Positions 12,694 to 27,600 of a DNA stretch of 64,000 nt are shown in pieces (the first letter of the stretch is position 1; every line of letters begins with the position of its first letter). Source of the DNA: Varroa destructor (Eukaryota > Arthropoda > Arachnida > Mesostigmata > Varroidae); contig NW_019211459.1 in NCBI RefSeq assembly GCF_002443255.2, forward strand, positions 19,278,524 to 19,342,523, given 5' to 3'. Below the pieces are notes generated by a model. The model did no database searches and had not been told where the DNA came from. It saw only the letters and a list, made by a program, of their open reading frames with translations. The position numbers and the translations under genes are program-made.

Positions 12694-15600
12694 CTGCTCG
12701 AGAAAACACAAAAGACACATCAGCTACATTTAGTGCCTACACGTTGGCCATTGCACCGCCAACGATAAACCGAACAGCTAGGACATGGTTATCAGTACCC
12801 TACGGATAGCGGACTTCTAAAGCGTGGACATTCAAGCAACGTGAACGATTCTGGCTAAAGATAAAAGTACGATTACAGTAGCTCAACATTTACTTATTGA
12901 TAACAAGCTGAAACTCCTGGGTTTGTTCGATGTGCTGTCGTGCGGCTCGAACTAAGCTTTCGGTGGCCTGCTTAACAGCATTACCGGCGGCCTGGAGACG
13001 CTTCATCGTTGGAGAATCAGGTGACGACTTCACTTTGCATGCGACCAGAAGCTGCGCTGTTGAGCTTGCCACTGTAAATGCGTTCGAAGAAAAACATGAG
13101 CATACTATATGGATCAAATAAGGCTCGGTAGCAGTTTTTAAGTCGTCTTAAATTGCAGCGTGGAATTAGCTACCGTAGACAGAGTGGGGAGGATACGAAT
13201 TCTTCCAAGAATCACATCCAGTCTTATTTGATATTGTTCTTTTTACGCTTTAAGCTAACATACCAATCGGCAGTGAATAACCTGTATTGCTTACCCTGTT
13301 TAGCCGATGAAATCAGTTTTTCTTCGGAGGCCTCGCCGTGAACGAGACCATTAGCTGCCTCCACAAGTGAGTGAGTCGCAGCCGCCACGAGTCGTGCTGC
13401 TGACACAAGTCCTTCCGACCACTGACCATCCTCAGAATGATACCTTGGCTGACCGCTAACCATACCGGCCGCCACCAGATCGCATTGAGCCATCGCAGCG
13501 GCCTTAATTAGCGCTGCGGTAGCCGCGGTAATCGATTTGGCAGCTTCCAAGATCAGTGCATCGAAGTTGAGGTTCTCGTCGGCAACCTGTTGATTAGCAA
13601 CGGCAATAAAAAAGTAGTACTACAGGCCAGCATCATCTGGCACAACCATTTTCTAACAGATAAATTCTTGAAGCAGTATGTTGCGGTGCAGATCAGCGCT
13701 ATTTACACTTATACTGACAATGTCTATACATTTACACATATGTAAAAAAACTCTGTCTATTATATATATATATATATATATAGGACTTCGTATTTTAATT
13801 TTAGTTTTCAAAAGTCTATACGACTAGACATAAAATTGTACGCCATATTAACAAAGCTTAGCATAATATTCACATTGTTTCATTGTCAAAACAGTAACAA
13901 AACGCCAACGACTGCAAAAAAAATACTGAGTACCCGTAAAATGCTTTAGGCAAAAATACAAATACCCTGTTAGATTTTTATTATTATTATTATGCATAGA
14001 AATATTGCGCCACCTACTGGGCAGTATCATAATGAATCGTAATTTCAATGACTCTGTTCCATTCGACGGAATTGCATCGAACTCGATTTGTCATTAATAC
14101 AGTAGTTCCGCAGTCATCGAGTCAAAAACACTTCTTTTTCGATGTTGTTCGCGCGTACAGAGCCACCACCTTTTCGAAGTACGCTTGTGCGCCGCAAAGC
14201 CGCGTTTGCATCCCTGTCTTTGCCGATCACACGCATTTATCGTATCCTAACAAAAACGTCGTTGTTCTATTAACGAGTAAATGTTGCCAACGGATTTGTT
14301 TCATTCAACGAGTACACGACGCATCGAATACACTAACAAGAGGCAAAGATTGCCCCTTTTAACGAACACAAGCTATAGCTTCAAATCACCACTACAAGCT
14401 TAACAATATAATATAGTACGTTTCTTAGTTTCCCGCATAACATCGACTTTCAAAGCTTATGTCGTTCAGTAGTATTTCATACGATCGTCTAACTGCCCGT
14501 GATGGTCACCTCGCTACCTATCTATCTGTGGGCATTAGAACCGTACGAAACTCTGCCGGCCAGTTATTCCGACATTACCCAGCCATCCGTGACTATCAGG
14601 CGGACAAACGGCTCACGGTAGTTAATTAGTCGAAGCTTTCGCTTTCGTTCACATTGCCGCAGCTGTCGACGACATAGGCAATGGATGGTGGTACGGGTAC
14701 GCAATGCTGCCCTGTGGCGCTACTGCCTTACCTATATCCATAGCGACTTCAGGAAAGTAACGCCTATTGGCTAACCGAAAGCGGTAATGCTTACGTGAAT
14801 GTTAGCGCATTCAGAGCTGTGGCACAAGAAAGGAGAAAGGATTTAACAAAAAGGCTCGAACGTAAACAGATTCAAACATGCGCAAGTAGATTGTACACGC
14901 ACAAGGCCGCACACACGAAATAGGGATATCTCGAGAAGATGGCCGCGTCATATCGTTCTGTCCTCTTTAATTCCAATTGTCTGTCCAATTTAATTATAAC
15001 TGAACAATTTTCATTTGACTAACAAACATTTCTTGCTTCTTAGATCTTGGCAAAAATAAAAACACATCTAGAACAACGTAACAATTGTTCGTTGGAGCAG
15101 CTTCGATATTAGGCAAACAATTAAGTGAACAAAAGGACTGGTAAGCCAATGAGCCTTCGATTTCGCAGGTGCCGACGCATATCAGGGAGTCATCTTCAAA
15201 GAAAAAGCGAAGACGGCCACGCGTCTGCAATAGACTGCCCACTTTATTTGTAGTTCGACTTCAGTGGACGGCAATATGTATTTGGACTTTTCGGTCGTGA
15301 AAACGTTTGACATTGGATCAGTCAGCCAGGAGGATCATTGAAAAGATGCAGATAAGTGTTTGCCTAAGGCAGGAAGTAGCGGTTTTGATTTTCTACGATG
15401 CATGGAACGTTTCAATGATGATATCGGCCTCGAAATGACATTAATATATATATAATACGTATAATACGATCGTGATTACAATTTATATATAATTGTAGAG
15501 ACTACAATTATATATTTATATAAATATTAGATAGCGTTTAAGTTAGACTATACAAAAGGTAATTTCACATTTTGTCCAGTCTAGTTCATCTGTACCTTAA

Positions 15601-18600
15601 CAGTAATTTCCCTTGGTTTCAGGTTAGCAAGCTTCTTGGCAGCCGCGTCAATGCTAGCGGCAGCCCCGAGCAGTTCGGTTCCCGCAATGACAGTCGGGTC
15701 TTCGGGGTCCAGATCATGACCCTTGAGAGCTTCACTTGCAGACACCATCTCACCCACCGCCATAGCAATGGCCCTTGAGCCCTCCTCTAATCGTTGCCTG
15801 CCTTCACCAGACGCTCCAGACCGTGCCTCTACAACTCGGAGCACTTCCTGAAGAAGTTCACGATAGCGGACGGCGCAGTCGCGCCCAGATTTAATTACTC
15901 GCATCTTTAGCTCGGAGTTTTCGGCTAATAGCGAAGCAGACTGAAATAAACGATGAATTAACACATTAACGATCGAAAGACGACTCGTTGAAAAACATTA
16001 CGTAGCCTCTAAGCGGACGCATGTATCTTCGGTTGTTTCTCTTTTCGGATAGTACGTAGTAATCTACACATATTCGTACGTTGGCATAACATCTAAGCAT
16101 AGTGACTTTTAACCCACCTTGCACATTTGAAGCATATCGGCAATTGCCTTACGGCCCATATTAGCTGTAACTATCGCATCCTCCTGCTTGCAAGAGGTCC
16201 CGGCAACTACTGCCTTAGCAGTAGCTTGGGTGACTGGCTTCGTGGAACGCACCAGTTCTTCCGGTGTGACCTGTCGAAGTCCTGTCGTGTCAGCGCTGTC
16301 AAAACCGCGTATTTCCTGGTAAATGGCCTCGATTGTAGCTTCAAGAGCACGAGTTCCACGTGAGTTTTCGTCTTCGACAGCTCGGACAGTTTTCAGTAAA
16401 GAGGCCACGTTTGTAACCATTGCCTAGTGAATAGATACGGATCATATACATATACACATACACACCACAGGAAAAAGCGCGCAGGACCGAATCGAACCGA
16501 CGGTTAGTGTTCGATACCTCGCACTAGAGCTTCCGAATTAACAAAGTAAACAAATTGATGAATCTATAGCTATATGTAATAAGCAACGCGTCACCATTGA
16601 GCAAAAGGGCTGACAGGCAGAAAATGGTATCATAGCAAAGTGCATACAAACTTACGAAAGATCTAAACAACTACTGCAAGCGCTGCTATTATTCATGATC
16701 AGTAACTAATTGTGGTCAACACGAGTTGAAAACTCCATTCTACATTTCGTCGAAGGTGGCGAAGGTGATAGATTGCAACATTTTATTTCGAAACAGAATT
16801 ATCTAAGCATCTTAGGAGCAAAAAGAGCTCGGCATGTCAGTGACTTTGTCGTCGTAATAAGTCCTGCTTTCCAGTGACCGAGCTCTGTTCAAATGTTATC
16901 AATACTTCCAGAGACGTACATAATTCGATAGGGACGGTGCAACACAAAATGAGAATGGATCCTCCAGGGTGAAAGTGATCAAGTGTTGTTCAAAAGTAAC
17001 AATAATTATTATTACCTGAGCAGAGTCCTTAAGATTAAGCATGGACGGGTCGTTAATGCTTTTGCCAGAGGCAACCTTTGTCGCCTGAATGAGGTCGCCC
17101 AGAGCCAAGGCTACGTCCTTCACTGCGTTGATGAGCATAACCTAAAAGAGATGCCATTTGATATTCGACATCAGAAACTGAGCTAGGCGCAGGACAAGTT
17201 CGCGGTATGCTAACGAAAAAAAAGCTCTTCATTTCAAACCATCCATTAAGTATCACTACCATTGCGGATGGAATGACAATGCTGTGCCACACAAAAGGAC
17301 CGATGCGAAAATAAATGCCCCTTCGAAACTTTGGAATAGTAGGTGGTGCGTCACGGGCCGAATGAGCTCCACGGGCGGAAAATCGACGAAAGAGCATCAC
17401 ATAGTAAACCAAGCCGTAATCAAAACAGCGACAGATCTCAAGCTCATCTCTGAGGCGTTCTGTTGATTAACGTCTTCCTCATTGGGTTATTTGAGATAAC
17501 ACACCATCGTTAGTCTGGCAATCAAGCACACACGAAATGGGAAGATATGAAGCCATAGAATTTACCGAAAAGTCACAACGCACAGCTGTTAGCTAAGGCA
17601 GTCTTTACTATTCATTCAAGATCATGAAGTAAATATAAATGCTATGGCTCATTCTGCATCAGAGATAGCAAAGCCAACTACAGAAAACAGAAATGTGTAC
17701 TTCTGTCTTCTGCGATTGGTCAACCTCTGTATTTCAAACGAGACCAATTACACCAAAATCGGTTAACCAAAAGTTTCAAATGATTATATTATGTATCCAC
17801 AAAACTATCTGATATGATCCGAATAGCTAGCTATTGATATACGCTACAACTAAACAAACCTTTCTAAATAAGAGATCACTTTCAACGAATATCATCTCGG
17901 ATAGCTTTCTTCTATAATATGTAAACCTGATAAGCATAGGCGTCATCGGTCACGCAGTTAAACAGCGTTTACCTACCTGCGCCTCCTGATTGTGAGGTCC
18001 TAGTGAAGCGGCACCCTGTTTTACGACATCTGCTAGCTGGACAATTGTCTGCACAGCGTCCTGGGCGGCTGTTGCCAATTGTTCCTGACTGGATGCGGCA
18101 CCGGCCACCAAAGCCTTCGTATCATCAACCAGGGCTTTAGCCGTTTTGAGAATGCTCTCCCGATGATAGCCAAACTTATCATTGTCGCGTTCAGCGTTTA
18201 GCGATCCGGCTGTAGCGAACATAATTGTCGTATCAAGATCTCCGATAATGCCGCTCACGGTAGACGCAGCGTTGATACACGCCTGCGTACCTCTTGAGCC
18301 CGCCTTTAATGCTGCCAGAATGTGCGACACTCGTTCCACGGTCTGTTTCGAAGTCTCGGTCAGCTCACGGTGGCAGGCAGCGTCACCCTGATTGGCCTGT
18401 GCTGAACCACAGGCACGGCAAAGCTTCACGCAGGCCTTACCTAACTCGTGCACGCCCATACGAATGCGGTACGCCAACTGAAGGATTCGAGAAAAAGGTT
18501 TGAAGGAAGACCTACATCAATCAGTAGTTTTTTTTGTAGCGTGGAATACGAGTGCAAGTTGCAAGTCCAAGCTGTGCGTCTATCTTCTACACTGAAGTAG

Positions 18601-21600
18601 TTTCTTAGTATAAAAAAAAAAAAAAAAAAAAAAAAGTATGAAATAGGAAACGCAGCTTCATGCACATACTACATACTGTAAAATCCGTTCGAGGTTCGAG
18701 CTGCTGCGCATTCTACTAGGGCACCTTGATTAGGGAATCTTCGATTGGAAGAGAGCAGAATTGTGTGATCATAAAAAACATATTGACGTGAATAATTAAG
18801 ACTATAGTAATAGTAAAGTGTCAAGCCAATTGTGCAATAGTGATTATTCCGGACAATAAAAGTTTTCCATAAAAAGACATAATTACTCACTTGCTCCTGA
18901 AAAGCCCAGCAAACACAGAAGATCGCCATTAATGATGTAACTACAAGATGTTATAATAGTAGATCTTTATTCAACCATATATTAGCATATAGACAAACAT
19001 TAGCCTCGCCCAAGCCCTTCGGCGTTGCGTATATTTCCATAGAGAAGGTTTCGTCTAAAAATGCTAGTTAAGGATGCGTACAAAACGTGTTTGATAATTG
19101 GCTATCCGATAATTGATTATAGAAAAAGTCAGCAGTATATGAATCCTTACCTCACTATTGGACGTTACAGAAATTGCAGTGCGGCTGGTAGCCACCAACG
19201 TAGCGTAGTGATGGCTGAGTTCCGTCGCCAGATAGGACAGCTGACGAAGATCGCTCAACGACTTATGAACCATATCGCCGGCAATTCGGGCTATCTCTTT
19301 GGCATTGCGATCCATTTCGGTCTGGACGTCAGCGAACGAGCTCTCCTGCTGTGTAATCACGACTGGTTGATCGAGTTGGGCAATAGCGTTGTTGATCGAT
19401 TCCAATACCCCACTCACAAAGCCGGCCTCGGCCGCGGAACGTTGCAATGTTTGTACAAGGTCGTTCTACCACAGAAACAAGAGGTTCCACTTAGAAAACT
19501 GAGCACAGTGTTATTCGACATACGAAATAGTCATAGCTACGTCTGACGCTTCACTGTAACCTTTCCCCACGAGCGATCAGCGACACGAACACAACAATAA
19601 TCAAAAGAGTAACTGTTGTTGCATCGCTACCTCATTCGGTAGTATTCAACTTACCACAGCGTCACGGGTAGCATCTGCTCCCTCATCGATGTCACGATGG
19701 AGCATGTCTGGAGCTTTAGGATTTCCTGCACCCTCCTTGGCAGTGTACAGAAACTGGATTGCAGCTTCACACACGGTTTTCGCTTGGTCAAGAAGCAGCA
19801 TTTGTTGTTTGTGGCTCACGATACGGCCAGCAGCTTCAAGTGTATTCTGTACCAGTGAGTCAAAGTACGAGACGAGCTGCAGTACGCAGTGGCCAAGTTG
19901 TTCTGCCTGACACTTAGCTGCGACTCGCAGCGGTTCTAAGCTTTGCTGAATGGCCTGGCAAGCGTGCTCAATTTGTTCCTGGCTCGTACGCAAGTCAAGC
20001 TGTGGCGCGGGTAGCGAACCAGTTTGCCCGATTATGGCAATCGATGCCTGATCGAGCGTTCGGATGCTGGAATTCAGCTATTGAAAGTGACGAAATCAAG
20101 CTTAGAGGGTGGGTAAACTTTGTCAAGCAAATCTTGGTGGCCGCGCCCTGCTCTTTTCACCTTTATATATATATATATAAGAGTGAAAGATACCCTACAG
20201 AATTTTCGTTTTTTTTTAATTTTCATTCCTATTGCATTTCACCCTCCCTCCACTTTGACGCATATAAAATGAAGACTCAAACTGTCAGAAAACTTCAGCT
20301 TCACCGCGTATATGCGAGTGCATTAAAAAGTAGGTCTACATACTCTGTCGATGGCGTAGACACACTCCTTCTGTCCAGGCGCGCTTTCTTTGATGAGGGT
20401 GACCAATTTCTTCATCGAATCCGATACCGTTGAGCTTTCCTTTGAGAATCCTTGCCACACTGGTGGGTTCATGGGGTTGACAGCTAAATCTCTCGCGTGG
20501 CTAAGGCAATTGCATGTGCCGAGGACGACGTTTCGGACAGCTTCCAGGATGGGCTGTTGAGCCTGAAGGGCCTTATCAGACAGTCGAGCAGGAACCGTAG
20601 CAAACTCAGGTGCCCCCGCAAACGCAGTCAGATTCTCGACCGCCGCAATCAGAGGCTTGGCAGCCTGGTGACAAACCCTATGACACAACAAAATCATTGC
20701 CAGAAGAAAAAGGTACTGATTTCACAGGTGAGACACTCACTGTAATTTCCGTAGTAAACACAACTGACTAGTAATTAATGATTTCCCTTCCGATACTTAA
20801 AGCATCTGATGCTTGAAGTCTACCGATATCAGATTAATTATTAAATATGGAATTCTTATCTTCGCTATATTACCATATTTTCTGTAATTAGTAATCATAA
20901 TTGCTCAGTTATTAAAATACTTTGTTTGCGTCACTTTATTTATATTTTACGTCATTGCTTAAATCAATTTAAGACTCACTTTCTATTGGCTTCGCTGGGA
21001 TCCTTGTCAAGCAGCTTGATTTCGCGAACAAGGTTCGCCGTGGCTCCAGCTACATCTTTTGCGCTTTGAATGAACTGTTTTGCCGCAACTGTGTTTTGTG
21101 TCTTGGATGCGGCCATCCGGCAAGCGTTGCAGAGCGAAGACGTATGTTTGGCTATAATTGTGGCCGCAGTAAGAACCTGCTGTTCATCGCTACGCTCGCT
21201 CGTTAGCTGGAAACATGCCTGCTCAATGGCCTGCGAAGCCCGCGAGAACTGTGCCGCATCGACGAGTCCAGGCCTGCCGGCTACCGAGCTTGGTTCCGAA
21301 GCGCCAATAAGGTAAGCGGCCTGCGCCGATGCCTCGATCATTTCGCAAACGGCACTACAGGTTCGTTTTACAGCGGCGCAGAACTCTTCGTGCTGACTAT
21401 GTTTGGCTGTATCTCGAATTCCTGCTATACCATCCCCCAGCATCTTCGGCTTATCCATGAGCACGTCCACGCACTCAAAATAGCTAAGGTCAGATATCGG
21501 TTCGTTAGCCTGATCGAGGAGTGATTTTGCACTCTGAATAGAGCGAATAGCATTGTCACACTCCTTTTGGCCAGGTGCTGAGCACGAACAAACGTCGATC

Positions 21601-24600
21601 AGTTGATTGATTGAGTCAGCTACAGCGCGACCAGCTGCAATCAATTGATTTTTGGCGGTGGCAGAATGGTCAGCGGCAGTTGATGAAAGAACGAGAAGTT
21701 TCGACGACGAAATTGAGACGTTACGCAGGCTGGCAGTGATTAACGGATGCATTTCGCTGTTTTGGGTTTGCCCGGCCAATTGGAGACCGACATCGAAGAG
21801 GTTATGGAAATCGGAACCGAATTCCCGCACTGATTCCGTAAGCTTGGACGAGGATAGTCTCGCCAACTCAACGACATTATCAGTAGACTTGTGTAGGCGA
21901 TGAGCTGCGCTTTGCAGTTCCTGCTGTAGATCGCCGTACGAGCGGGTGCTGCTCGGATACAGACCTTCGTTAAGAGTGTGTGTAGATTCCGAAATAGCAG
22001 CAATGGTGTCATCGACAGCCTTTTGGCCAGGCAGAATGCCAATGCAGCTAGTAAGTGACGTCGACACCTGTTTGCCGATTGTAGTTAGACGATGCGGGTT
22101 ATCTGGGTGGTGGGGGTTGTTAGCCACTTCCTGAGAGGCCGTAATAAGGTCTCGAGCTCGCATAACAACAACGGCAGCGTTGTCAATGATAGCGAGTTGA
22201 GCGTCCTGCTCATCCGAACATGCAGCCACACCTCGGACAGCAGAAACAAAATCTTTAAGGGCATTAGCCGTGTCTCTAGCAGCAACCAGCAGATAATCCT
22301 TATCCCCCTGGGAAGCAGCTGTAAGGATTTGGGCAAGGGATGATCCTACGACCTTCGAGGTAGCGCTAAGTTTGAGCGAGCATACTTCTGTGTTTTCGCC
22401 TGGCAGCGGACGCAGATCATGCATCTCTGTCGCATGTCGATACTCACGGAGGTCTTTTTGCAGCCCGTCGATGGTGGTAAGTGGACCTGACAAGTCTTCT
22501 ACCTTTTGACCACAAACAGTTTTGGCTTTAGTCACCCATGTTCGCATTTCGGTGAGAATTGATGTCATTTCCATGGCGCGGGTATGCAGCAATTGTGATG
22601 TTGTCGTTTCCGTAATAGTAGCAGCTAGCTGCTTCGAAGTAGACGCCATCGCTTCGCACGGTCGTGTCACGTCTTCGCAGGCGTAAATTAGCTCAAGCTG
22701 CGAGTCATAGCTGGGCGAAGTTTGCCTTGCCTTCACGCCCTGCATTAGGCGAGGTAGTACACCTTCGACTTCACGCACCTGTTCAGTAAGCTGCCGGCTA
22801 AGAGATTCATTTGCCGATTGTGGCACGGCGCAATGGGCTGCTGAAATGTTCTGTCTAGCGGCAGCGGCAGTCTGCTTGGCGGTGGTCTGCAAAGTAAAAT
22901 ATGTCCATTGATCCTATGATTAGAAGACACATTTAGCTTTCGTATAGTATCATAGCAAAATATTGGCATCATACTAGCGGAACAAATATATCCGCTTCTT
23001 CTAAATGCGACATCTTGGTAACATGTACTCGGTACAAAGCACTAATATCTATTTAGACGATTTGTTGCTCTTCTACGGTGTACCCTTATTGTTGACAGTT
23101 GACCCCGCACTCACACTGTTTATGCTCAAGTTTCTTGAGCTGATGAAAAACATGTAAATGATACGTACAATCTCTAATAAAAATCTGGCGTATGTTTATA
23201 TAAACGATATACTAATGCGAGTCTTTTTTTCACACACAACGCCTGAATAAACATCGTGGGCTTCTAACCTCTAGTCGCTGAATAACTTTTTTCTGTACGA
23301 AGTTTCCGCTGGCAGCATCGGTTGCAACTCTTATGTCTTCAGCAGCCTTACGCAAGATTGCCTGCGATTCGAAGTCGTTAGGCTTGCTTGAACATCCTTT
23401 TGCGGCTTCAATCATGCGAGCAGTGGCGTCGGCAAGTACCTTGGCAGCTTGAAGGAGGCGCTTTTGCTGGCCAGCATCTGTTTGCAGTTCCGCATCTCCT
23501 TTGATGCCCTGTATGAGTTGAGAGGTCGCTGTGGCAACAATCTTGGCCTGGCGCACCATTTCCTTAGTATCGGCGCCAGAGTCGAACAAACGATCGGTGG
23601 CGTCCATTATGGTAGCAACGTGGCCTTGGTGCGCTTCCGTACGGGTTCCTTTAGCCCGCACACTGATGTCCTTGACCTGACTAAGAAGTTCCTGAAGGGC
23701 ATCAGCCACCTGACGAGCAGCGTCCTTTAGACTTTGCAGAAGAACAGGATCTTTGGTTGCGTCCTGACAGACAAGTACGATGTTATCCACCGTACGGGAC
23801 ACTTCGCGACCAGCATTTTCCAGCTCCGTTTGACAGGCGACATCCGCGATAGTAGGCGCGAGCACCTATAGAGATCAAATCTTATTGTTATTGGAATGTA
23901 AATAGGTATCAATACATCTAAAGTTCGTGCATTATATTGCTGAGATATATATTATCTTAATTGAAAACAAACAAAAATCTTCCCCCGTTATTATTTTCCA
24001 TATTAATAATGGTTTACAAAACATCCATGTACTATAATACCTTGGCGGTGGATACGAGTTGAGACGTGGCAAAAGCTCCTTGAGCAGCTGCATTAATGAT
24101 CTTGTTTTGTAGATCTTGATCACCAGTCTGGCTAGCAACGTCCTTAGCTTTCCGCACAAGAGCAGCTGCAGCGTTAGCGACACCCTTGGCCAGTGCTAGC
24201 AGCAAATCAGCTGTTTCATTGTCCCATTCCGGCTCTTCGGCAATCGAGGATAATACGGCCTTGGTCTTTTCTGCGACCTCGGCGGCAGCCACAACGAGTT
24301 TCTGGGGTTGAGGTGGTCCGATCGGCTCTGCGGCATTGAGGAGATCGCTGAACGCGTTACACATCTGACGAGTAGCTTCTATGAGGTCGCCGCGATTCCT
24401 GTCGTCCTCGATCAGAGTTGCCATGGTAGCGACGTGCTTGGTCATCTCAGGCAGGGTCGTCGTACTGCACCAACAAAAAGTCACATCACAATAACAACAG
24501 TGTTTGGTTTTTTAATGACGGATGTGTTTGAGCTCCTAGCATGTTCTTCATTATTTTGAGGACGTGTACACATGCATAATGAATCTTTATGGTGATAGTC

Positions 24601-27600
24601 AGTTCTGCCGATGTTACATTTAACTTGTTTTCTTTTTTTAAATACTCACATCACGTTAATGGCCTTAGACACAGCTGGGGCATCAACCTTGACCGCTGAT
24701 GCAAGCGTGATCACGTGTGCCGTGGCGGCGTTCATAGCAGCAATATGAGTTTGAATGTTCTGCTTATGGGTGTCCAGCTGACACTCCTTCCACTTCTTCG
24801 AGCCTGAATCCTTGCCAAGGTCGACGTATACAATCGGCCTGTTCAGATGATCGAACGACTTCTTGATAGCCTCAGTGATGACTGCCCGTTGTGGGGATTC
24901 GATCAATGTAGCCACGTGAGCTTGTAATGGCGGCTGAGATTTCAAAAATGATAGTGATGGTTATAATTGCACTTCCCGGTAGAGTTTTAGTGGCTACACA
25001 CTTTAAGAGGCCATTAGATAGATAGATAGATAGATAGATAGAGGCCAAACACAGGAAATAGAAACAGGAACAAAAAGACGTGCAATGCGAGTGCCGACAA
25101 AGCGGCACGTCAAACGTCTGCTTATGTCATAATAGACATAATTAGTACAAAATAAGCGTTAATTAACTGTTGTTTCAGATCTACGTATGCGTGGTCACTC
25201 ACATTTTGTACGCGTTGGCCTTGTGTAAGTGTGCCTGTCTCCGTTTTCTGCCTGGAGATGGGCACGTGTCCAGGTAAACCGATCTTTTCCGATTCGGGAC
25301 TAGGACGAACCACAGAAGGTATCGCAATATTTTGCAGTTCAGGCTGTACAGGCTGAATGGCCGGTGTCAGCTGGATAGTGGAGGCCTTGGCAGGGGAAAC
25401 AGACTCTTCAACCATCGTGGAGCCCTCATCTCCTTCAATACCAATATGATCCTTGGCTTTCTGTCTTTTTAGGATTATATCAATATAACCGGCAATTAGC
25501 TGGGCAATTTGTTCACCTTCGGGCGTTTTTACTGAGTAAAATTGGTCTGAGTAGTCGCCAAAGTCCAGTGTGAAGCTATTGGGCGAGGCAGCCCATCTCT
25601 TCACAGTTGTCAGAGGCCACACCTGAAAATGATTGTTCATTGTCGAAATGGAACAAAAACGACACGTAAGGTTTGACATCATTTTCCCCTATTAAAGTAT
25701 GATCAAATACTATTACTAACTAATTATCAGCTTCATGTAAAAGATTAATTTCAGATTTGAATATAGTTTACTAAGTACGTTTATAATTACACTCGTTAGG
25801 CTGCGTCTTTCCACCAAACAAATAAAAACGAAGCAACATGTTAAAAGGAATGCACCATTAATTTATGATTATAGCTTAGTCTATGCTGATGATATTACCT
25901 TTATTATCTCTTTGGTGCGCTCATCCAGGCGCATCACCGACTCCTTCGTGATTCCGAGAAGTCGCGGTACAAGCTTATTTTTGCCCTTCATTTTCTCCTT
26001 GACCAGGAAAAATGTCACACCATACGTCTTGAGTGAGCGGGCCCTCTGAACGTATCTCACCTTGGAGTCTACCTCACTGAGACCCATGGACTTCCGATGC
26101 CACTGAAAAGTATGAAATAGATCACAAACCTTTGTATGTGGTCATATAAAAATTGGCTTCGTTTCTAATCCTATTTGGTACGGTAACAGCAGCGATCGTA
26201 GCTGTCTGCAAAATGTACCGACTCTAACGCACCAAAATATACTTACATAGGCGTCGCAGTAATCATAATCAAATACTACGTTTTGCATTGCCTTCGTCCA
26301 CAGCGAGCATGGATATTGTAGATCCAAAGTTCATGAATGAAACAGATCAGAACCATTAAGCAATAGAGAATATGGCATGTAGTAGTTTACACAAGGACAA
26401 ATACCTCGCACCGTAAGCCTGCTTTTCGTAAGTTTCAAGAGAAATTGAAATAGGCCCAGTTAGAGTGAGGATGCTTCCTACTAGATGACTTGCGTAGTAA
26501 TACGTCACGGCTTAGACCCAGGGTAATTTAAAATACAGAGAGCAGAAGCTAAAAGGTAGCCGGGTTTAAAAAACCAGGCCAAACTAAGCCTTAAATCTTA
26601 AATGATGTAGAAGGGATTGGAAATAACAGTGGGGAGAAGGGACGAAGGTTTGCTTAGGTAGGATTTAAGGTAGAATTACTGAAGCAGAACTCTGGTGTAC
26701 ATCACGATATTAGGATAAATGCAAAATATAATTTACAGACACATACATTAAGGGTAACATACACTTTGGAATATATTCTAATTTTAATGGTAATGTATAT
26801 AAGGCATCTTTCAAAATCCAAATGATACTTACTAGATTCACTTGTTTAACTATTACTTTCGGAGCTATCCTCTGAATGCGCAACGTACTGACGCTTGGCT
26901 GCTGTATATGTTATTGAGAAATAATAACTATTTTATATGTGCTTTTATAAGAATTTCCCAAGAAGAAATGAAAACAAGATAATCTCGATTTATTCTATTT
27001 CTTTATGATATACTGCTGCCCGAATGGAAAAGAACCCAGGTCGGCCTATCTCCAAAGTACTGTGACATTTAGAGTCAAGAGCGTTAATCACTTGTCGCAG
27101 TGCTAGATACCTGACGCGCCCGCCGTCAGAAATGGTGACCGATAGCTAGACAACAGTTGAGAGATCTATTTATTATCTAGCCACGGGAAAATTGGTATTT
27201 GAGAGCAAAAACAGACAAGCTGCCGTATTGATAGCTTCTAGGCAATCGACTGGCCTTACAATAAGTAACCCATTAGAAAACGCTAGGCGGCAATACAGTT
27301 GACTGAAATGTCAGCATTAGCATGGTAGCATGTCTCATTACCTAAATCAAATAGGGTAAAAGTTGGCCTTGAGGCACGGAGAAATAAGCCTACACATAAA
27401 AGCTCATCACAGCATAAATCTTTTATCAAATAATTAATACTGTTATTTTCTGACAACCAAGATACTGCTTGGTGGACACACGCATACAATCATTTGTGGC
27501 CCAATTCCGATTTTGCCATAACCATAGGTACAAAGAACGGCCAGCGCGTGGTTAAATAAGCACAACTCCTTATACACCACGGATACCCAATGGGACAGCG

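Larger units (their letters stand above)
13587..15595 (-). other. Talin intron 19 (2.0 kb)
   Basis: The longest intron of the rod-encoding half. It holds a TA microsatellite (13761-13782) and an AT hairpin (15484-15515). Short open frames inside it (for example 14048-14362 plus, 14994-15242 minus) have no recognisable product. Confidence 0.85.

Noticed and set aside
16470..16520. Possible tRNA B-box (GGTTCGATTC on the minus strand)
   Set aside because: The bases around it do not form a T-stem and no A-box or acceptor stem is present.
18294..18503. Plus-strand open frames overlapping talin exons, also around 19061-19546, 21652-21903 and 12474-12809
   Set aside because: They are antisense shadows of strongly conserved talin coding sequence.
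18612..18635. A24 run as evidence of a retroposed gene copy
   Set aside because: No coding or element sequence precedes it and no target-site duplication is visible.
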